Origin: Goniomonas avonlea
Taxonomy: Eukaryota > Cryptophyceae > Goniomonadida > Goniomonadaceae
DNA: 64,000 bases
Assembly (NCBI GenBank): GCA_003573635.1
Contig: QUTJ01031852.1
Coordinates: 1 to 64,000 of the forward strand
Direction: 5' to 3'
Part shown: positions 25,701 through 40,700 of the stretch, in pieces
How positions within the stretch are numbered: the stretch's first letter is position 1
Layout: each line of letters starts with the position of its first letter
The notes under the pieces: generated by a model
Seen by the model: only the letters and a program-made list of their open reading frames with translations
The model's database searches: none
What the model was told of the DNA's origin: nothing
Translations under genes and position numbers: made by a program

Positions 25701-28700
25701 GGAAGTGCAACCTGTCCCTCCCAGATCGAGTGTACTTGATGTTCTGGATGCCATTGGTGTCACCCGTCACAGTCCAAGTCTGCGCTCCAGTTCCAGTGAA
25801 CGACAACGAACCAGGAGTGAAGGTCAGTCCAGGACCCGACGGGGTGATGGTGATGCTGGCTGGAGCCGAAATATCGACACTCATCTGGGGAGAGTGCACT
25901 TTGTTACCCAACACGGGGTAAGTCGGAAGCAAGAACCTTTTCGCGGCAATGACAGTAACTGTCGTCGGGTCTGGGACAGTGAAGTTATATCGCGATGCCC
26001 CCGACAGGGTGTAGGTGACCGCCTGCACCCCTTGCTGAGAGCCGTGGAAGGTCCAGCTCGCTGCCTGTGGACCTCCTACTTGCCATGTGAGAGAGCTTGG
26101 GGTGAACGTCAGACCATTTCCGGTGGGCGTGATGGTCACTTCCTCCCTCGGTGTGGATGACACCCGCAGCACCAAAGGATCAGATTCAACGTTCAACCCA
26201 ATTACCGGGTACGGCGGAATGACGAAGAAATGGAAGGCGCCTTGGACAACCTGCTGTTGATCTGCAGGTGGAGTGTACTCGTACATATCTGCTCCAGAGC
26301 GCACATGCTTGACACTGTGAACTCCCTGCTTCGCTCCGTAAACCGTCAAAGTGTACATTGTCGCGCTGGAAGGAGTGAACGTAAACTCCGCCGGAGTGAA
26401 CACCAGACCCTCACCGGACAGGGAGATAGTCACAGACGTTGTGGGCTGATCCGAGATACTGATGAACTGTGGCTCACTGGTCTGCTCCGTGTTAACAGGG
26501 TGGTACCCAGGTAGGATAAATGTCTTGGCAGGCTGGATCCTCACGCTGCCTGGAGCTGGTGGCGTGAAGTGATATTTGTCCCGACCAGTCACAGTGTATG
26601 TGATAGGCTGCACTCCGTCGATCTCACCCATGACAGTCCATGTCTGGACCACAGTGCCAGTGAACGTCAGGCTTGTCGGGTTGAACGTCAGTCCGGGACC
26701 TGATGGAGTCACTGTGACGTCCGCTGGTTCTGAAATGCCGACATTGATTTCGTTGGATACCACGCGGTTGCCGAGCACAGGGTAACCTCCGAATGCGAAG
26801 GTCTTCGCAGGCTGTATAACGATATGATCCGGAAGTGGAGGAGTGTACAGATACTTATCCACACCAGTGATCTCGTACACAATCACCACTGGATCATTGG
26901 GAATGCTCCCCATGACGTTCCACGATCCGGTCGTGACTCCAGGAGTGAAAGTTCGATTGGGAGGAGAAAAGATCAGTCCCTCTCCGGTCGGTGTGATCAT
27001 CACATCAGTCGGCGGCGCAGATGACACTTCGACATTCAGGGACACAGAAGTCACGTCCTTGCCTAAAGTCGGATATGTCGGCAAAATAAAAGTTTTGGCG
27101 GGCTGGATGATCACCGATCCATCAGCAGGAGGAGTGAACTCATACTGATCAGCACCGCTGATAGTGTACGTGACAGGAATGGTCCCGTCTTCCGTCCCGC
27201 GCACAGTCCAAGTTCCTTTCTTGCTGCCGCCGGCCTCAAATACCAAGCGTGACGGCTCGAAGGTCAGACCAGAACCGCTCGGTGTAATCACAACTCGGGT
27301 GGGTGGCAAATCTGACACAGACACCTCGTTGGGAGGCGACGTCACGCCGTTCCCGAGAGTGGTGTAAAGGGGAAGTTCAAAAGTCTTCGGATCCTGAACC
27401 TTCACGAAGCCGGTCTCGACCGTGAAGTGGAGCTTGTCTCGACCGGAGTACTGATACGTGATGACGTGATCGCCGTTGACGGTGCCTGTCACCTTCCATG
27501 TCTGCCCTCCGGGCCGGTCAAAAGTTAACGAGGCAGGCTCGAACGTCAGGCCTGCCCCTGATGGGGTCACAGTGATCTGGGCCGCAGAAGAGATGTCCAC
27601 TCTCAGCTCACCAGAAGTCACACTGTTGCCAAGGACTGGATACTCTGGGAGATACATAGTCTTGGCAGGTATGATCGTTATCTTGGCCGGGTCCGGTGTG
27701 GTGAAGTTGAACTGAGACGCGCCAGCCAGAGCATAGGTGATTGTCTGCTCGCCCAATATGCTGCCGTTAACGACCCAGGTGTGGGACAGCGGACCGTTGG
27801 GTACCCATGTAAGTGAAAAGGGAGAGAAGGTAAGGCCCAGGCCAGAGGGGATCAACGTTACTTCCTCCTCAGGTCGGGTGGAAACGCGAATTTCCAAAGG
27901 ATCCGACCTCACAGACTGTCCGAGCACTGGATAGTTAGGAATCTCAAAGATGTGATGAGTGCCTTGCACGGGCTGCACGCTCGTCTTTGGTGGGGTGTAC
28001 TCGTACTGATCCGGTCCCGTCACGGTGTGCGTCACTGTGTGGAAACCAATTTCAGCAGCGGAGACGGTCAAAGTCCTCGTCTCCATGCTCGTAGGAGTGA
28101 ACGTGAAGGAAGACGGAGAGAAGGATGCTCCGGTAGCAGACAGCGTAATGGTCACCGAAGTGGGAGGACGCTGCGACACAGTAATAGACAACGGCTGCGA
28201 GGTTTCACCAAGGTTGAGGGTGTAATACTCTGGCAAAACGAAAGTCTTGGCAGGCTTGATCAAGATGCTTCCATCCACAGGCGGCGTAAAGAGGTAGCGG
28301 TCCGGACCCGACAGAGCATAAGAAATCTGCTGGACCCCATCCAAAACACCCTTGACCGTCCATGTCCTGGTGAGCATGGCAGGAGAGAACGACAGCGTCG
28401 GAGGGGTGAACGTCAGCCCAGGGCCCGTTGGAGTCACGGAGACGGTCGCATTGGAAGAAATGTTGACCATCAACGGAGGCGACGTCACGTTGTTTCCGAG
28501 AGTCAGGTATGGCGTGAAGTAGAAGTGCTTCGCCGGAATAATTGTGATGTTGCTCGGCGCTGGGGGGAAGTAATGGTACTGATCCTCGCCAGAAAGAGTG
28601 TAGATGATTTCCTTGTAGCCGACAGCGCTGCCTTGCACCTTCCAGGTGCCCGACATCTTGTCACTCGTCATAGTGAGGTCCGAGGGATAAAAGGTGAGTC

Positions 28701-31700
28701 CATCCCCACTTGGCGTGATCTGAACACCGTTCGGAGGAGGAGGATTCGACACACCGACTGAGCGTAACGGACCCCACACGTTTTGGCCCTGCAATGGATA
28801 CGTGGGAATGAAGAACTTCTTCGCAAGGGTCACATACACAACCCCATTGTCTGGCTGGATGTACACATAACGGTCCAAGTCGGTGATGGTGTAGATAATG
28901 TCCACGTAACCATACTGAATCGACACGACCTTCCATGTTTGGGACGTCACGCCCCCAGCTTCGAACAACAACGACGGGGGCGTGAACGTCAAGCCTTCGC
29001 CAGTCGGCGTGATGATGACACGTCTCGGGGGTGGGCTCGATACCGACACCTCCAACTGGCCTGAACTGACACCGTTGCCCAGCACCGGGTAGGTTGGAAG
29101 CAGAAACCACTTAGCGTCCACAATCCTCACGACACTTGACGCAGCTGCAAAGTGCAGCCTGTCTCGGCCAGAGAATGTGTAGGTGATTGGAATGTCACCG
29201 TTGATGGTGCCCATCAGAGTCCAATTCTGAGCACCCACACCAGTGAAATCCGCCCAACGGAGCTCCGAGGGAACAAACGTCAGGCCAGGGCCAGACGGAG
29301 TCACCCTCACCTCAGAGGTCCTTGAAATATCCACCGGAAGCCCACCAGAAGTTACTGCATTGCCCATTAAGGGGTACTCTGGCAGGAGCAGGCGCTTTGC
29401 CTCGATGATACGGATGGTACCGTGATCGGGCACGGTGTAGTTGTGCATGGAAAAGCCAGACAGCTCGTATGTGACGGCCTGCAACCCTTCAATGTCACCC
29501 TTGACTCTCCAGGTCGCTGCGGTGCTGCCATCGGCGCGGAACGTAAGCGAACTCGGTGTGAAGGTCAATCCGGTGCCATTGGGTGTGATGGTCACGTGCG
29601 CCTTGGGCGGCGATGACACACGGACAATCAAGTCCTCGGAGGTAACACCGGTTCCAAGGACAGGGTATTCGGGCAGCAAGAACGACTTGTGGGGACCTTG
29701 CACCACCTGAATTTCGTCCGCAGGCCGTGTGAACTTATACATGTCGTTGCCAGACGTCGTGTGCGACACTGTGTGGAAACCAATCACGACACCAGTGATA
29801 ACCAAACTCTGAGTCTGTGCGCTTGTTGGAGTGAACGTAAACTGAGAAGGCTCCATCCGGACCCCGAGGCATGTCAGCGTGATCGTGACAGAGGTCTCTG
29901 GCAGCTGGTTGACACTGATGAACTGACGCTCGCTCGTCTGACCAACATTGACGGTCAAATATGGTGGCAGGATGAACTTCTTAGCAGGTTGAATCTTGAT
30001 GGTGTCAGCTTCAGGTTGCGTGAAGTGGTACTTGTCGGGGCCCGAGACTGTGTATTCAATGCTTTGCACGCCATCGAGGATACCACGGACCCGCCATTGC
30101 TGCACTGTCGTATTGGTGAACGTGAGACTTGGAGGCGTGAAGGTCAACCCTGGGCCCCTTGCAGTCACAGTGACCTCCGCCGCCGCGGAAATGCCGACGC
30201 TGACGCCAGACCCCAGGATATCGTTGCCTTGCACGGGATATGTTGAAAAGCCAAAGGTCTTCGCGTTCTGGATGACGATTTGCCCCGTTTGGGGCGGTGT
30301 GAACAAGTACCGGTCCTTTCCTGAGATCGCGTAGACCACAGGAACCGGGTCACCCAGCACATTTCCTGTGACGGTCCACGTTGCAGACGTTTCAGCGTTG
30401 GTAAAGGTCAAACTGGCAGGTGAGAAGACCAGCCCGGTACCACTGGGTGTGATTGTCACCTGGGTAGGTGGCCCGGCCGAGACACCCGCCGTCAGTGCAG
30501 GCGACGTCACGTACTGCCCGAGAGTAGGGTACGTTGGCAGGGTGAAGGTCCTAGCTGTCTCAACCTTTACAATTCCCTGGGCAGGAGGTTTGTACTCGTA
30601 CTGATCGTTGCCGCTGATCAAATATGTAATTGGGATATTTCCGTTGACCGTGCCTCGAACAGTCCAGGTCTTGGAAGTGACTCCACCAGCCTCGAACACC
30701 AGCTGAGCTGGAGCAAAGGTCAACCCAGGCCCACTCGGCTTGATCACCACTCGTGTTGGCGGTAAGTTGGAGAGGGAAACTGAAAGCTCTGGAGAGGTGA
30801 CGCCGTTGCCAAGATCGGGGTAAGTTGGGAGGGTGAACGTCTTCGCATCCTGGATCGTGACGTTACCCGATGAGGGCAGGAAGTGCAACTTGTCTGGGCC
30901 TGAGAAAGTGTACTTGATGGACTGAAGACCATTAATGACACCTGTGACAGTCCATGATTGTGCGCCGCGAGAGACGAACGACAGAGAAGACGGATTGAAG
31001 GTGAGGCCGGGGCCCGAGGGCGTCACTGTCACTTGTGCAGACGCAGAGATATCAACGCTTAGCTGTCCGGACGTCACACCATTGCCCAACACAGGATAGG
31101 TGGGCTCCACGAGAGTCTTATTCGTGATGATGGTGATGGTGCCGGGGTCTGGTACAGTGAAATTGAAACGGGACGTGCCGCCAAGGGTGTACGTGATCGC
31201 GTGAACACCCTCCTCCGTCCCGGTGACAATCCAGCTGCCCGTCATCGAGCCACCTGCTTGCCAGGACAAGAAACTCGGCGTGAAGGTCAGCCCAGTTCCC
31301 GTTGGGGTGATCTTTACATCGGCCCGAGGGAGGTTGGAGACTCGCAAAACCAAAGGATCAGACTTGACATCTGAACCGAGGGTCGGATACAGGGGGATCA
31401 TAAAACCGTGGTATGGACCTTGGACCGCCTGCAGCTTGTCTTCTGGAGGCGTGTACTCGTACTTGTCAGCACCGGACACAACATGCGAGACCATGTGGAA
31501 CCCGGTCTCAGAGGCGTACACGGTGAGGCTTTGGGTGGCCGCGCTGGCAGGCGAGAATGTGAAGGACGCCGGGGTGAACACGAGTCCTTGTCCAAAGAGG
31601 GTGACTGTGACAGAAGTAGTGGGCATCTGCGCCACACTAATGGTCAGAGGATTGCTGGTTTGCTCCACGTTCAGAGTGTAATACTCTGGCAAGACAAAGA

Positions 31701-34700
31701 CCTTCGCGGGTTGAATGGTGATGCTTCCAGGATTCGGAGGCGTAAAGTGGTACTTGTCTCGCCCAGTGACTTCGTACGTGATACTGTGAACACCATCAAT
31801 CGCACCAACGACAGTCCAAGACTGCACGTCTGTTCGGGTGAATGAGAGGCTGGGCGGTGTGAACGTCAGACCAGCTCCTGACGGTGTCACGGTCACCGTA
31901 GCAGCCTCTGAAAGCCCGACGTTGCGTTCTCCTGACTCAACATTCACGCCCAGCACCGGGTAAGGCGAAAAGGCGAAAGTTTTTGCTGGCTGTATGATGA
32001 TCTGACCCGCTTGTGGGGGTGTGAACTCATACTGATCTGGACCAGTTATGAGATACACGATCTCCACTGGATTGCCCAGGGTGCTTCCCGTGACTTTCCA
32101 GGAACCAGAGGCCACAGCGTTCGTGAATGTTAAGCTCGGCGGAATGAAAGTCAGGCCGTCCCCACGGGGAGTGATCGTCACAGATGTAGGCGGGACAGCA
32201 GAGACTTCCACTGGGAGAGACGCAGAGCGCACGTTTTGGCCCAATGTCGGGTACGTTGGAAGCAAGAATGTCTTGGCGGGTTGGATAGTGATTGTTCCAG
32301 GGGCTGGCGGTGTGTACTCGTACCGATCATCAGAAGAAATCTGATATGACACTGAGTGGACACCGTTCTGTGTTCCTCGGACGTTCAAGGTTGTTGAAGT
32401 TCCCGAAGTTGATTGGACAGCGCGAGTCGATGGCGTGGGAGCCAAAAACATCAGCCCAGCAGCGGTGAAGGTCAGACCGGTGCCACTGGGTGTGATCACC
32501 ACCCTGGTGGAGGGCGATTGCGACACGGACACAGTCAATGGTCCAGAAACCACTCCGTTGCCAAGAATCGGGTAGACAGGGACAGCAAATGTCTTCGCCT
32601 GCTGAACTGTTATATTGCCCGATGCAGGCAAAAAGTGGAGTCTGTCACGTCCGGTGACAGAGTACGAGATGGGCTGCATGCCGTTGATCACACCCGTGAC
32701 TTTCCAAGTTTGCGCCCCGACAGCGGTGAACGTCAAAGAAGATGGCTCAAACGTCAAGCCAGAGCCTGATGGTGTCACCGTGACGGTTGCCTCTGCTGAA
32801 ATGTCCACACTCAGGGCTCCTGACTTCACTCCGTTGCCCATCAAGGGGTATGTTGGAAGTGCGAGAGTCTTGGCCGGAATGATGGTGATACTGCCCGGAT
32901 CCGGCACTGTGAAGTTGAACTGCGAGGCGCCCGAAAGGGTGTACGAGACAGCATAAAGTCCTGTCACTGAGCCCTGGACCTTCCAGCTTCCACTCAGGGA
33001 TCCTCCGTTGACAAACGTCAATGCGCTGGGAGTGAACGTCAACCCAGTACCGGAGGGTGTAATGGTCACATCGACTCTGGGTTCAGAAGAGACCCGCAAT
33101 ATCAGTGATTCAGACTTGACTCCAGCCCCAAGCACAGGATACGCTGGGATGTCAAAGAAATGGAAGGCTCCTTGAACAACTTGGGCTCCGTCTGCGGGCG
33201 GGGTGTACTCATATTGGTCGGCTCCTGAAAGAGTCGAGACGACAGTGTGAATTCCAACCTCTGCACCATAGATGGTGAGGCTGAAGGTCTGTGCACTGTG
33301 CGGGGTGAAGGTGAACTCGGTGGGAGTGAAGACGAGGCCAACAGCAGACAGGGTGATGGTCACCGACGTTGTTGGCTTTTCTACAACACTGATGGACAAA
33401 GGCGTGCTCGTTTGTTCGACGTTGAGGATATAGTACGCAGGGAGCACAAACGACTTTGCTTGCTGAATGGTGATACTACCGTCAGCAGGAGGCGTGAAGT
33501 GGTACTTGTCGCGTCCCGTCACATCGTAGTAGATGCTGTGAATGCCATTGTACCAGCCCACAACGTTCCAGGTGAGAACCTCCGTTCCTGTAAACGACAA
33601 ACTGGACGGATTGAAAGACAAGCCAGCGCCAGTGGGAGTGATAGTCACAGACGCCGGAGCAGAAATCCCTACGTTCAGCTCGCCTGACGTCACGTTGCTT
33701 CCCAGCAATGGATAAACCGGCAACAAAAACGTCTTCGCGACCTGGATCGTGATCTGACCTGGCTGTGGTGGAGTGTACTGATAGCGATCTGCCCCGGAGA
33801 TGGTGTACGCAATGTCCACAGGATCACCCAAGGTGGCTCCCGTCACATGCCAATGAGCGGAACCATTCGAGCTTGTGAACGTCAAGCTCGTGGGGGCGAA
33901 TGTCAATCCTGAACCGCTAGGCGTGATCGTCACACCAGTGGGTGGCACAGCGGACACTTGCACCGGAAGGAGAACCGAGCGCACATTTCGTCCAAGAGTG
34001 GGATAACTCGGCAGGACAAATGTCTTTGGAGGTTGCACTGTCACCCTCCCATTCGCAGGAGGTGTGTATTCATATCGGTTCTCAGCGCTGATTGCATACG
34101 TGATAGGGATATCGCCGTTGAGCGTCCCATGGACAGTCCAAGTTGCGGATGTGCTGCCACCGACCACAAACACCAGCTGTGATGGAGTGAACGTCAGCCC
34201 TGGTCCAGTGGGAGTAATCACCACCCGCGTGGTCGGCAGACTGGTCACTGACACGGTCAGAGGACCAGATTTCACGCGGTTTCCAAGAATCGGATACACC
34301 GGAAGTTGGAATCTGTTCGCCTCCTGAATGGTGATGGTGCTCGACGTTGGGGTAAAGTGCAGCTTGTCCGCGCCCGAAAGCGTGTACGTGATCTCATGAA
34401 TACCGTTGAACCTCCCAGTAACCTTCCATGTCTGAGCGCCAGTCACAACAAACGATAGTGAACTGGGTGTGAAGGTCAAACCCAAGCCCGAAGGAGTGAT
34501 AGTGACACGCGCGTCGTCTGAAATGTCGACACTGAGCTCCTGTGACGTCACATTGCTGCCCAGCACGGGGTAAGTAGGCAAGAACAACGTCTTCGCCGGG
34601 ATCACGGTGATGCTCCCAGGCTCAGGAACAGTGTAGTTGAAAGCAGATGCACCGGAGAGCGTGTACGTGACTGCGTGCTCGCCCTCGATGCTGCCTTTGA

Positions 34701-37700
34701 CTGTCCATGTTGCTGTGATCCCGCTGTCGGGCTTCCAGGTCAATGATTGCGGAGCGAAAGTCAACCCAGATCCAGACGGAGTGATAGTGACTTCGACATT
34801 TGGCAGCTTGGAGACGCGCAACACCAACGGATCTGACTCAACGTTGGTACCGATGAGCGGGTAACGTGGCACATCAATGATGTGATAAGCTCCTTGTACA
34901 GGTTGTAACCTGTCCTCTGGGGGAGTGTATTCGTACTTGTCCGTCCCTGTGACTTCATGCGAAACTACGTGGAAACCAATCTGAGATCCCCGGACAGTCA
35001 ATGTGCGAGTCTGGGCGCTTGCTGGCGTAAATACAAACGTTGACGGGGTGAACGTCAGGCCAAGCCCTGACAAGGAAACGGTGACCGACGTCGTCGGCAT
35101 CTGGGCCAAGCTGAGGGACAATGGCTTGCTGGTCTCCTCGACATTCAAGCTGTAGTACTCTGGCAGCACAAATGTCTTGGCAGGCTGAATTTTGATGCTT
35201 CCATGGGCAGGCTGCGTGAAGTGGTACTGGTCTCGTCCAGTCAGCTCGTAAGTAATGGACTGGGTCCCGACAACACGTCCCATGACGGTCCATTGCAGGA
35301 CCTCCTTGCCAGTGAAGGAGAGGCTGGGGGGTGTGAAAGTCAGCCCAGGACCCGAAGGGGTAACTGTCACGGTCGCAGCCCTTGTGATGCCTACGTTGAG
35401 CTGCGCCGAGGTTACGTCAGAACCCAGGACGGGGTATGACGAGAACGCGAAAGTGTTTGCAGGCTGGATAACGATCCCGTCTTGGTTTGGTGGCGTGAAT
35501 TCGTACCGATCTGCGCCAGAGATGGCGTACACAATTTCAATGGGATCACCAAGCGTGCTTCCCTTCACCTTCCAAGTGTCAGATATCTGGCCACTAGTGA
35601 AAGCCAAACTCGGAGGAGCAAACGTCAGCCCGGTGCCACTGGGTGTGATGGTGACAGCGGTCGTTGGCGCCGCAGACAACTGCACGGTGAGGGATGCCGA
35701 GGTTACGTCCTGACCAAGAATCGGGTAGGAAGGAATAATGAAGGTCTTTGCTGCCTGGATGGTCACCGAGCCCGCTGGCGGCGGCGAGTATTCATATTGG
35801 TCGACACCACTGATAGCATAAGAAATGGGTTGCTTGCCATTGATCGTGCCTCGCACGGTCCAAGTGCCCGAAGTGCCATCGGCTTCGAAAGTTAACTGAG
35901 TGGGCGTAAATGACAGTCCTGGCCCACTCGGAGTGATGATGACGCGTGTCGGGGGCGGGTTCGACACAGACACAGTGAGCTGTGGTGAGGTCACACCGTT
36001 ACCAAGAACAGGATAAGGTGGCAGAGCAAATGTCTTGGCTTCCTGAACCTTGACCAAACTTGTTGCTGGCAAGAAATGGAGCCTGTCGCGACCTGTGTAC
36101 TTATATGCGATCGGTTGATTTCCGTTAACCAGTCCAGTCACAGACCACGTCTGCGGACCAACAGTGCTGAAGGACAAAGACGGTGGAGAGAAGGTCAGGC
36201 CCATCCCAGAGGGAGTCACGGTCAACGAGGCGGGATCCGAAATATCTACGAGGAGCTGGCCGGAGGTTACGTTATTGCCCATGGTGGGGTACGTTGGCAG
36301 AACCATGGTCTTCGGAGCGATGATCGTGATGCTTCCAGGATTCGGCACTGTGAAGTTGTATTGCGATGCACCCGAGAGGGAGTACGAAACTGCGTGTGTG
36401 CCCTCGTATAAACCACGTACAGACCAATTGCCTGTCATGAATCCACCATCTACCCAGGTGAGGGAGGAGGGGGTGAACACCAATCCTGATCCAGAAGGAG
36501 TAATTGTCACTTGCTGCCTTGGCATAGACGTGATTCGCACAGTCAATTGCTCAGACTCGACCCCAGCACCAAGAACGGGGTATGGCGGGATGACAAACTC
36601 ATGAGTGGCGCCCTTCACTTGCTGAACCCTGGTGTTTGGAGGGGTGTACTCGTACTGATCGGTACCCGAGACCGTGTGGGTCACGGTGTGCGACCCAGTC
36701 ACCTTGCCATGGATGGTCAAACTTTGAGTGGTCGCACTTTCGACAGAGAACGTGAACTCAGAAGGAGAGAATTCCAGCCCAATGGCAGACAAAGTGATTG
36801 TGACGGAGGACGACGGTGCTTGCGCCACGCCAATGGACTGAGGCTGGCTGGTTTGACCGTGATTGAGCACATAGTACTCAGGCAGAATGAACTCCTTTGC
36901 GGGTTGGATCGTGATGGAGTCAGCGGCGGGCTGAGTGAAGTGATACTTGTCTCGACCAGTGATCTCGTAAGTGATTGGAATGTCACCATTGATCACTCCT
37001 TTGACAGTCCACCGCTGGACATCCGTGCTGGTGAACGTCAAGGAGGCGGGTGTGAAGGTCAGGCCCGAGCCCGATGGTGTGACAGTGATTGCAGAATCTG
37101 CCGACGTTCCGACACTGAGCTTCGCGGACGTCACGTTGTTCCCAAGGATCGGATATGTCGAGAACGCGATCGTCTTCGCAGGTTGGATTGTGATGACTCC
37201 TGGGGGAGGAGGAGTGTACTGATACTGATTCGCTCCGGAGACTACGTACGTGATCTCCACAGGGTCACCCAGAGTGTCTCCAGTCACCTTCCATTGCAAC
37301 GAGTCTTTGCCAGGAATGAATGACAGACTCGGGGGGAAGAAAGTGAGTCCCTCTCCATTGGCAGTGATGGTCACGTCGCTTGGTGGGGGCATGGAGACGT
37401 TGACCGTCAGGGGTGCAGAAGTCACAGACAGCCCCAGAGTCGGGTAGGTCGGTAGCACGAACTGCTTGGCGGGGATAACCCTGACAACACCCGGCGCAGG
37501 GGGGTCGTACTCCAAACGATCCTCACCCCCGACGGCATAGTTCACAACGATGTCTCCGTTGCGCGTGCCACGCACAGTCCAAGTTGCAGACATGCTGCCA
37601 CCCGCCATAAACACTAGCTGCGCTGGCTCGAAGGTCAAGCCCAGCCCGCTCGGTGTAATCGTCACTCGAGTCGGTGGCAATGTGGATATCGACACTGCCA

Positions 37701-40700
37701 GCGGTCCTGAGGTGACACCGTTCCCAAGAATAGGGTACGCAGGAAGCGTGAACTCGTTTGCATCCTGCACGGTCACGTTGCCGAACACCGGCGTGAAGTG
37801 CAGCTTGTCCCTTCCGGTCAAAGAGTAAGTGATTCCGTGGTCGCCACTGATGGTTCCGGTTACTGTCCAAGTTTGAGCACCGGTTCTTGTGAACTCAAGC
37901 GAAGGAGGAGAAAAGGTGAGACCCTTGCCGGAGGGCGTCACCGTTACAGTAGCATCAGAGGAAATGTCAACTCCCAGCTGCTCAGACGTAACACCCTTAC
38001 CGAGCACCGGATAGACCGGCAGAATAAGATTCTTGGCCGGAATGATGGTCACACGTCCCGGAGCGGGGATGCTGTAGTTGAATTGAGAAGCGCCAGACAG
38101 TCTGTACGACACGGAGTGAACACCCGTTTGGCTCCCCTTAACTGACCAGCTTCGGGCGAGGGGCTCGCCAGCCAACCAGGTGAGAGAGCTCGGCGAGAAC
38201 GTCAGGCCATTGCCAGATGGGGTGATGGTGACCGCTTCTTTCGGGGAGAAGGAGGCTCGCACAGGAAGCGGGTCGGCCCAGACGCCAGCACCAAGGATCG
38301 GGTACAGTGCGATCTCGATGGCATGGTGCGCAGCCTTCACGATCTGCATCAAATTGGCAGGAGGCGTGTACTCATACTGGTCTGCGCCTGATACCGCATG
38401 GGTGACGGAGTGATCTCCAACCTCCTCACCGAAAATCCTCAAGCTCTGGGTCGTCGCAGTGGAAGAAGTGGACGCATCGAACCTGAACTCTGAGGGCTCA
38501 AACTGCACACCAGTGGCAGATAGGGTGACAATGACAGAACTCGTAGGCTGTTGAGCAACGCTGATGGAAAGAGGCTTGGTGGTTTCGCCAACGTTAATCG
38601 TGTAGTACTGCGGCAAGATGAAAGTCTTTGCAGCCTGGATCTTGATGCTTCCCGACGCGGGTTGAGTAAAGTGATACTTGTCTCGTCCCGACACTGCATA
38701 TGTGATGGCCTGCATTCCGTTGATTACACCCTTAACAGTCCACGTTTTCGCCACAGTATCAAGGAATGACAGGCTTGCGGGAGTAAAGGTCAAGCCAGGA
38801 CCAGACGGCGTCACGGTGACATTTGCCTGCTCGGAGATGCCCACATTTAGTTGGGCGGAAATCACTCCATTCCCGAGAACGGGGTACGTCGCGAAACCAA
38901 ATGTCTTGGGCAGTTGGATGACGATATGACCCGGTTGCGGTGACGTGTATTGGTATCGATCCGATCCTGACACCTCATAGGCAACATTGATAGGATCACC
39001 CAAAGTGTCCCCTTTGACCATCCAAGCGCCGGAAGACATCTCATTGGTGAACGTCAGGCTGCTTGGAGTAAATGTCAGGCCAAGGCCGCTTGGCGTAATC
39101 GTCACCGAGGATGTTGGCTGCGCCGACAGTTGAACCGGCAACGACGCAGAAGTTACATGACGACCCAAAGTAGGGTAAGATGGCAGGACGAACGTCTTGG
39201 CGGACTGCACCGTCACTGAGCCATTGGGCGGAGGAGCGTACTCGTAACGGTCGACGCCACTGACGGTGTAGAAGACCGGGATGGTGCCCTCCTGTGAGCC
39301 CTCCACATTCCAAGTCTGCGACGTGCTCCCGCCAGCAACAAAGGCCAACTGAGCTGGGGTGAACACGAGGCCCCGACCGCTGGGGGTTATGACCACACGC
39401 GTCGGTGGCAGACTTGACACTGACACGGACAACGCGCCAGAGACAACTCCATTACCAAGAGTAGGATAAAGCGGAAGAGTGAAGCTTCTCGCTTCCTGAA
39501 CAGTCACACTGCTTGTGGCTGGAGTGAAATGAAGCTTATCCCGACCCGAGAGGGCGTGTTTGATAGTTTCGACACCGTCAACAGTGGCGGTGACCGTCCA
39601 CGTCTTGGGGCCAACTCCATTAAATGACAACGAAGCAGGCGAAAACGTGAGACCTGGGCCAGATGGAGTGACAGTCACTGTGGCTGTGTCGGATATGTCC
39701 AAACTCAGCTGCCCGGACTGAACACCGTTGCCGAGCACGTAGTATGTCGGCAAGAGAAGCGTTTTAGCCACGATGATCGAAATGGTGCCTGGATCCGGTA
39801 CAGTAAAATTGAACCTGGACGCTCCGGTGAGCACGTATGTCACAGCATGGAGCCCGAGCTCGCTGCCCGAAACGGCCCAGGTAGCAGCCATGGAGCCACC
39901 GGCTTGGAATCGAAGCGAACTGGGCGTGAACGTCAGGCCCTCCCCTGATGGCGTGATCGTGACCTCTTGTCGAGGCAAGGCTGACACGCGGATGGTCAGC
40001 GGATCCGATTTGACATCAGCGCCAAGAACAGGATAGGCTGGAATATCGAACACATGGAACGCTCCTTGTACTGGCTGGATCCTATCCTCAGCAGGTGTGT
40101 ACTGGTATTGGTCAGCACCGGAGGCCACGTGGGAGACTGCGTGGAAACCGAGTTCAACACCGCGCACTCGAAGGGTTTGGGTCAGCGCGCTGCCGGGCTT
40201 GAACACGAAAACTGATGGGAAGAACTCCAAGTTTGCTCCCGAAAGAGTGAGAGTAACTGTGGTCGAAGGCTGAGACGACACACCGACCTCCAAGGGATCA
40301 CTTGTCTGCCCGACATTGATGACATGGTATTGGGGCAGAACGAACGATTTCGCAGGTTGGATGGTGATGGTTCCATCAGCGGGTGGCGTGAACTGGTAAC
40401 GGTCACGGCCCGACAACGCGTACTTGATTGCATGCACGCCATTCACTTCGCCTGCAACCTTCCATGTCTGGACAGCCGTGCCGGTGAACGACAAGCTCGG
40501 CGGTGAGAACGACAGGCCCGGACCGGACGGAGTCACTGTCACTGTTGCCGCCGCAGAGATGCCAACGTTCAGCTCCGGTGACAAGACTAGATTACCGAGT
40601 GTCGGGTATGTCGAGAACCCGAACGTTTTCGCAGTTTGGATCACGATCTTACCCGCCTGTGGCGGTGTGTACATGTACTGGTCAGCACCCGAGATAGCGT